Below are positions 58,347 to 64,000 of a stretch of 64,000 nucleotides of DNA, piece after piece. The notes under the pieces were generated by a model. That model was not told the DNA's origin, searched no databases, and was given only the letters and a program-made list of their open reading frames with translations. This DNA comes from Adiantum capillus-veneris (lineage: Eukaryota; Streptophyta; Polypodiopsida; Polypodiales; Pteridaceae): assembly GCA_014529385.2 (NCBI GenBank), contig CM043944.1, positions 47,178,268-47,242,267 on the forward strand, in the 5' to 3' direction. Within the stretch, counting starts at the first letter, position 1; the number at the start of each line of letters is the position of its first letter. The position numbers and the translations under genes were made by a program.

Positions 58347-59751
58347 CTCGTTGGGATATAAAGGATGCACAGGCTCATGCGTTTATTACATTGTCTGTGA
58401 AGCGCACCATTACTCCTCACATTCATTTAGTGAAATTTGCAAAACATGCTTGGGATATTCTGGCTGGTCTTTATGCAAGCCGCAATGAGGCAAAAATTGC
58501 ATTGCTACATAAAGAGCTGGAGTTGAAGATTACGCATGAGGGAGATGAATTGGAAACTTTCCTTGCTGGTGTCAAGGATATTAATGAGTAACTTATTTCT
58601 GTAGGTGAAGTCATTTTAGATAGTTCCCTTGTGCAGACTGTTCTTGATGCCTTGCCAAACTGTTACCAAACTTTTGTTAGTACTTGGAGACTCATGACCC
58701 AAGGAAATCCTGAAGTTGTTAAGTTTGATGCATTGTGCACATTGCTATTGCAAGAGTCACTTTCCAAAAAAAAACAAGACTAGACAGTGTGCAGTTGAAT
58801 AGGCTTTTATTGATGCTCAAAGAAAGGGTGGTAACAACAATGATACAGTTTAAGCAGTGTGATGGTGGTATTGCCTTGTGTCAAAAAAGTTACATAGAGA
58901 CATTGCTGTGTAAGTTTGGACTTGAGGATTGAAAACCTATTGCCACTCCCATGGAAACAAGTATGAAATTGAGTCTTGATGCTGGTGATCTTGGAGATGT
59001 CATTCTTTACCAAACTACTATTGGATGACTCATTTATGAATGCAACACGAGGTTGGATATTCAGGTTGCAGTCTCACAAGTCAGCAGATTTATGCATAGC
59101 CTAGGGTCTAAGCATTGGCAAGCTGTCAAGAGCATTTTCCGCTGCTTGAGTGGCACTCTACACCTTGGTTTGTTTTATCCTAAGGGGGGATCATTGCCAC
59201 CAGACTTACATGCTTTTTGGGACTCAGATTGGGCTGGTCGTTTTGACACGCAAGTGTCCACAAGTGGTTTTTGTTTCATGCTTGGTAGTTCATGTATATC
59301 ATGGTTGAGCAAGAAGCAACCTACTGTGGCCACTTCTAGTTGTGAGGCTGAGTACAGGGCAGTCCTCATAGCTACGGTTGAGTGTGTATGGCTCAGACGC
59401 CTTATGGTTGATTTGGGTGTTGGACAAGACATTGCCAACATCATCTACACTAACAATTAGAGCACATTGGCAGTTGCAAGGAACCCAATTTTTCATGCTC
59501 ACACAAAGCACATTGAGGTGCATTACCAAGTCTATGTCAGGGAGAGGCTCTCAGCAGGAGAGATCAGCTTGGCTTATGTGCCAACACAGGACAACCTTGC
59601 AGATCTTTTCACAAAGGCATTGTCTCGTGAGAAGTTCAAAGCTATCCGCAAAGCTTTGGGCTTGCTCCCCTTTGTGGAATTATCCTGCCCTCAAGGCATG
59701 GCACTTCCCTTTACTCTTCATGTCATCCCTCGTTCATCATATCACTCCTAG
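58347..59751 (+). pseudogene. Copia-3 gag remainder fused to late RT and RNase H
   Basis: 58391-58591 continues gag (AWDILAGLYASRNEAKIALL, then GDELETFLAGVKDINE). At about 58841-58847 gag sequence (QRKGGNN) is joined to late RT (TVQFKQCDGGIALCQKSYIE). TGA at 58930-58932 sits at the same codon as in Copia-1 (2203-2205). RNase H follows in two frames: 59053-59460 (DSDWAGRFDTQVSTSGFCFM, SSCEAEYRA) and 59467-59751 (HIEVHYQVYVRERLSAGEIS, DNLADLFTKALS). Confidence 0.9.
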
Positions 59752-59759
59752 GGGGGATT

Positions 59760-59985
59760 TGTTACCATATACATGTGGTAGTGATGTGTGTGAACACACT
59801 AGTACCTTCGGGGCATTTTTTCCCTCTTTAGGAATTTTTTTCCTCCGTGCATTGTAGATACGCCCATCACTTTAGGGCTATCTATCTTTCCATTGCACAC
59901 TAAGTAATACCCTCTCTGTTGTGTGCCTTGAGCTTCCTTCGTCTTCTCCAAAATGTGTGTGTTTCCCCTGACCCTAATTCCAACA
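59760..59985 (+). repeat. Copia-3 3' LTR (226 bp)
   Basis: TGTTACCATATACATGTG to CCAACA, directly after the polypurine tract. Confidence 0.93.
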
Positions 59986-60336
59986 ACATTTGTGTGTGCA
60001 TGTAGGTTTGATTTAGTGTGGATGCTCAATAGATCTATGTGTGCGCACTTGTGATTAGTGTGTTGCATGATGGAATTAGTGATATGTGCATTGTTGCAAT
60101 GGTTAGTGTGTGTATTTGGGTTTATTTGAAGTGAAGAGAAGTGGATGTGGAGATTGCCAGACATTGTAGCTTAGCTCCTCCATAGGCCGAGAATCTCACC
60201 TTGTAAAGTAGCCGTTCGTGTTGCCATGATTAGCTCAATAATCGTGTGAGTGTTTCCATGCCCTAGCCAGGTAGCTCATTTCTCCGAATTTACAATTATT
60301 GTTGGTCATTGGAGATATGTTACGATGGTACCCCCA
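59986..60336 (+). repeat. LTR-like sequence to the right of Copia-3
   Basis: Non-coding. It ends CCCCCAACA at about 60338 and is followed by TTTGGCACTGTC, which weakly resembles the Asp-tRNA PBS used by Athila elements (TGGCGCCGTTGCC). It could be the right half of the LTR that Copia-3 split. Confidence 0.35.
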
Positions 60337-60359
60337 ACATTTGGCACTGTCAAAATGGG

Positions 60360-61117
60360 GTATATATGTGTATAGGGTGATGCCTTTTGGCATGACCAAT
60401 GCTCAAGCTACCTTTCAGAGATTGATGGCACATGCCTTTAAGGAATACTTGAGGATATTCTTGGAGATATATATGGATGAATTATGTGTGCACTCTCTCT
60501 TGAGAGATGAATATACACAGCACCTCATAAAAGTACTTGAGAAGTGCACGACTTATAGGATCTTTCTTAACCCATAAAAGTGCATCTTTATGGTTAGACA
60601 AGGCAGAATCCTGAGACATAATGTCTCAAATAATGGCATATCTACCGATTTGTACAAGATGAAAGTAATTGTAGAGATGCCTAGACCAAACAACACAAAG
60701 CAGGTACAATGCTTTATGAGACACTGTGGTTACTATAAGAGGTTTATACACATGTATGCAGTCATTGCCCAACCCCTATATAGACTTATAGTAGCCTTTG
60801 CGTGAACAAATAAGTGTGTAGAATCCATTGAAAATTTGAAGAAAGAACTCATATCCGCTCCAGTATTGAAAGCACCAGATTGGGAAAAGATCTTTCATGT
60901 TCATATTGATGCTTTGGCATTTGCTATTGGATGCATCTTGGCTCAACCAGGAGAAGGGAGTATGAATTTCTCAGTCTGCTATGCAAGCAGACAACTTAAT
61001 AGTGCTAAAAAGAACTACACAACCATGGAGAGAGAAGGGTTAGAAATGATATATGTTGTTTTGAAATTTTGGCATTATCTCTGTAAGGTCTCCACCTTTC
61101 TAGCTGTAAGGAAATGA
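60360..61117 (+). pseudogene. Tat/Athila-like gypsy RT and RNase H
   Basis: IYVYRVMPFGMTNAQATFQR, then the RT box IYMDELCVHS (near 60470), where the second catalytic Asp is Glu, so the enzyme is inactive. After stops at about 60575 and 60803 come MPRPNNTKQVQCFMRHCGYY and the RNase H start (FHVHIDALAFAIGCILAQPG, YASRQLNSAKKNYTTMEREG). Same lineage as 51058-51790. Confidence 0.87.
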
Positions 61118-61720
61118 ACTCAAAGCTTTAGGAGAAAGCATTGGGCGTACAAACAGGTAAAACACTATCTCAAAAGCAGTAAAAATTTGTATTTTTAAAA
61201 TCTTAAGCATGTCAAACCTATAGCTAGGTACTATTAGAACTGAATTTGGATTAAAATGACACCGCTATCCCTTCTAAAAAATTCACTACCACTTTAATTT
61301 GTGAAAATAATTGGATGATTTTTAGTAATCATTAAATCTTAGGACTTTCATTATAACCCTTAGATATTTTTTCAAATGTTTATTAAAATAGCAAAAAGTA
61401 GCAACAAAAATTAGCAGGCTTGATTTTCAGAGCAGGCGGGTACTGGGAGAGGGTATTTGGACCTACCAGGGACTATTTTAGCACCAAGGGGTGCCTCCTT
61501 AAGGATGGGGACTACTTGAGTTGCAAGTTACTGCCAGATTCAACCCGAAAGAGCGTGTGAGTGCCAGAAAAACTATAAATAGGACACTAAGCTTCTCATT
61601 TTCACTTAGAGTCGGAGTCTTGGAAAGAAATCTCTTGTGCGAGAGTGATACTTCACGGAAATCACTTAGAGAGAAAAATCGAAGTGATTAAGCGAGGTAA
61701 TTATGCTAATTCTAGTTAAT
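61118..61720. other. Non-coding region with a TATA-type promoter-like segment
   Basis: CTATAAATAGGACAC (61573-61587) is a good TATA box. The following sequence has GCGAGGTAATTATG near 61694, which could be a donor site of a non-coding first exon, or the segment could be an LTR. No coding sequence seen. Confidence 0.4.
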
Positions 61721-62760
61721 TAGCAATTTAGACCTAATTTTTCTTAATTAATATATTAATTAAATAAGACTATATTATTATCTAGTATTAAACATTCTAT
61801 TTTAAATTATTTATTTGTTGATTACTTAATCTTAATGAAGATTAATAATCTACATAATTACTAATCCTAATTAGGGTTTAAATTGATTAATTTTAGCCTT
61901 AATTAATGGGAATTATATTAAGCAAGCATAGTTATTTCTAAGATAATTATAGAGCTTAATCATACTATTAATAAGCTAAGAAAATTATATCATAATTTTT
62001 TGATTAATTTCTATAATTATTTAGATAAAATTAATTGTTTTTAGCTATAAATCTAATGAAAAATTTAGTGAAACAACTTTAAAATCACATGATAATTATT
62101 AGAGTTAAAGAACATTGTTTAAAACACAAGGTAATTATCTCATTAATAGAAAGTTAATCTAGCTGTTTAATTTAGATAAAAATAAAAGGGAGAACTCGTT
62201 AATCAAGTTAGATAATTATAAGATATTTATCAAAGTTAGTAAACATCATATGTAATTTGTGACAATTATCTTGTGATCAAAAAGTTAATCTAGCTATTTA
62301 AGTAAGCCAAAGGAGAGTGATTTTAGCTAAAAATAAAAGGGAAAAACTAGATAACTAAATTGGATAATTATAAGGTAATTTCAAAAGTTATAAAATATCA
62401 ACATCTAATTGTGATAATTATATCATAATTAGTTAATTAGTTTAAGTAATTATAAAAGATCAAAAATCTTATTTTAAGCTAAAAATAATTATGATAAATA
62501 TAAATTAGTGTTAAAAGTTTCTAGGAAAATTATTGAAAATATGAAACATTGATATGAAGCTGAGAAAATTCAATCTTTAGGAGATAATAGATCTAATAAA
62601 TATTAAGCCAAAAATAAGCAAATTTCAAGCTTAATCAAGATAGGGAAATTATAAAAAAGATGCAAAAATTTATAAGAAAATTAAAGAAGCTTAGAAAACC
62701 CTTAAGGAAGTTGTGATAAAGTTATCTTACCTATATAAGCAAATGAAAAATTACTAGGTC
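61721..62760. repeat. Very AT-rich region with degenerate direct repeats
   Basis: Recurrent GATAATTATAAG and AGTTAATCTAGCT motifs. A unit of about 132 bp starts near 62149 (AAAGTTAATCTAGCTGTTTA) and recurs near 62281 (AAAGTTAATCTAGCTATTTA), each with AAATAAAAGGGA and GATAATTATAAG downstream. No gene recognised. Confidence 0.7.
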
Positions 62761-64000
62761 AAGAAATTACCATCTAGGACTACAAATTTAACCTTAGTTG
62801 GGGTAAAATGAGCAATTAGATTGAATACGAAGGTTTAGTCAAGTTTTTGGATGATTTACCTAATAAATAGACATCCTTTTTTATAAGGATAGAAGTCACG
62901 GCATCAAAAAGGACCCGCAATCTTATGATGAGGGTAGTATTTCCAAGAGAGCTAGAGCATCGCACAACGATGAGGTCGGGCCTAGTAGTAGACCTACTGA
63001 TTAGAGCATTTAGGCCCCAACACTGTAAGAAATTCTCGACCAATCCCAGGTGGGTCTTCATTATAATTTAAGATGAATAATTCAAGTTTTTCTTTAAGTA
63101 TTAACATTGCATACGTAAAAGAGGGAGTAAAGAATTAGGAAGAGTAAAACTGGCTGAAAATGGAAGACATCTTCTAAGAAACCAATGTGCATTTTGTTTG
63201 TAAAGTAGGAAAGAACTGTTTGGGTTAAGGTTGGTTGACTTAGGAAAGATATGATTGATCATCTTTAAGACAGCTCGTCTCAAGACACCTCCAACTCCTT
63301 GGTATATATTGATGAATAATGATGGATTTTCAGCCATGGATAAGTCGTTTACACCCATGAATGATGAATTTCTACTCCGTGTCATGTCTTGATGTTTCTA
63401 CATAAGTTAGGATACCATTTTTATCCTAGGGGAGCCACTCGGTTGTATGGGCAACTGGTTTGGTGTATAGGCACCCCGAACTTTGGGTGATGGGTTTCCA
63501 CCCTGGATTATGAATATGGAATGGGTGCTGTTTTTTCACCCTTAGGTGAGTGGTCTTGAGAAAAGAAGAGTACTCATCATTGTTATTATGGACAATGTTT
63601 TGATTGACAGTACCATATCTTAAGTTTAAAGATGTCTGTTTCCTAAAGAATGCTTTTCAATGCCGTCTTTAATACTTGTCTTAATGAATTACTGTGCGGA
63701 ATAGCTACAAATGAACCCATTATTTTAAATGTTAAAACACATGTGGTAGTAATTAGAAAACAAAAGAATCATGTGTGAGTGCGGGGTGGTAAGTGGGGAT
63801 TGACTAAGGTTGTCAATCATGGACGGGTGGACCTAATTAGTCAGGTAACTATCTATTCCTGTGCACTAAAAACATTTAGAAAACTTCTTCAATTGGAAGA
63901 GCAGTTCACCAGTGGTTGTGCCCTCACATCTGTTAGGGGGAAAAAAGCATTGGGTGGCTGAGAATACCTTAGCCAAATTTATGGAAGTTATAGGGCTGAA
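62761..64000. other. Spacer without recognised gene
   Basis: A short hydrophilic frame on the plus strand near 62880-63005 (YDEGSISKRARASHNDEVGP) could be a gag or host remnant but ends quickly. Nothing else could be supported. Confidence 0.4.

Larger units (their letters stand above)
52369..59985 (+). mobile_element. Copia-3: Ty1/copia element with a large internal deletion, hosting Copia-4
   Basis: 5' LTR 52369-52595, PBS 52598-52609 (TGGTATCAGAGC, perfect), gag start, then Copia-4 at 53200-58341, gag remainder to about 58840, a jump directly to the late RT, RNase H, polypurine tract (GGGGGGATT) and 3' LTR 59760-59985. Zinc knuckle, protease, integrase and most RT are missing. TTTGT occurs at 52364-52368 and at 59989-59993, a possible target duplication if ACA was added at the right LTR end. 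Confidence 0.9.

Noticed and set aside
62816-63061. 81-residue minus-strand frame
   Set aside because: No recognisable domain, and the opposite strand has more protein-like composition, though still too short to call.

Overview
The window looks like nuclear DNA of a land plant, most likely a large, repeat-rich genome of the non-seed-plant type. The fern or lycophyte guess is inference only. It is almost entirely nested transposable elements around one apparently intact, seven-exon gene for a plant ACR (ACT-domain repeat) protein at 13028-15848. Plant hallmarks are that ACR gene, copia and chromovirus elements primed by initiator-Met tRNA, tRNA-derived SINEs and GT-AG introns.

Layout. 1-3254: 3' part of a Ty1/copia element (Copia-1, +). 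3255-4216: short unrecognised acidic coding remnant. 4370-11554: Ty3/gypsy chromovirus copy A (-), carrying a 1.34-kb TIR element at 7362-8700. 11555-13027: two SINE-like sequences, poly-C and the upstream region of ACR. 15849-18509: AT-rich spacer. 18510-26720: chromovirus copy B (-), containing a foreign LTR (19131-19386) and Copia-2 (-, 20667-24226). 26721-29455: tandem LTR-like repeats. 29456-48398: chromovirus copy C (+), whose 5' LTR is split by a 12,312-bp DNA transposon (30073-42384). 48399-51800 and 60299-61117: pieces of a second, Tat/Athila-like gypsy lineage. Between them sits a Russian-doll insertion: Copia-3 (+, 52369-59985) inside LTR-like sequence, itself hosting Copia-4 (-, 53200-58341, TSD ACAAT). 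61118-64000: AT-rich, with no gene recognised.

The most unusual object is the 12.3-kb transposon. It has about 24-bp TIRs starting GGGTGAAAGC and a 4-bp target duplication TCCA, and the matching empty site can be read in copy B. It carries three gene remnants: a transposase-like gene (+), an FCP1/NIF-type HAD phosphatase-like gene (-), and a multi-exon gene for a RING-like, lysine-rich protein (-). The two longest genes each contain a large intron or 5' region packed with palindromes of the type CCACTTTTTAGTGG, and a third palindrome cluster lies between the convergent 3' ends. In-frame stops in all three genes are explainable by C-to-T changes, so this copy is decayed, but the architecture is clear.

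None of the retroelements is intact. The three related copia copies have different large deletions. Several stop codons are shared between copies of one family, which suggests mobilisation in trans or an already defective source.
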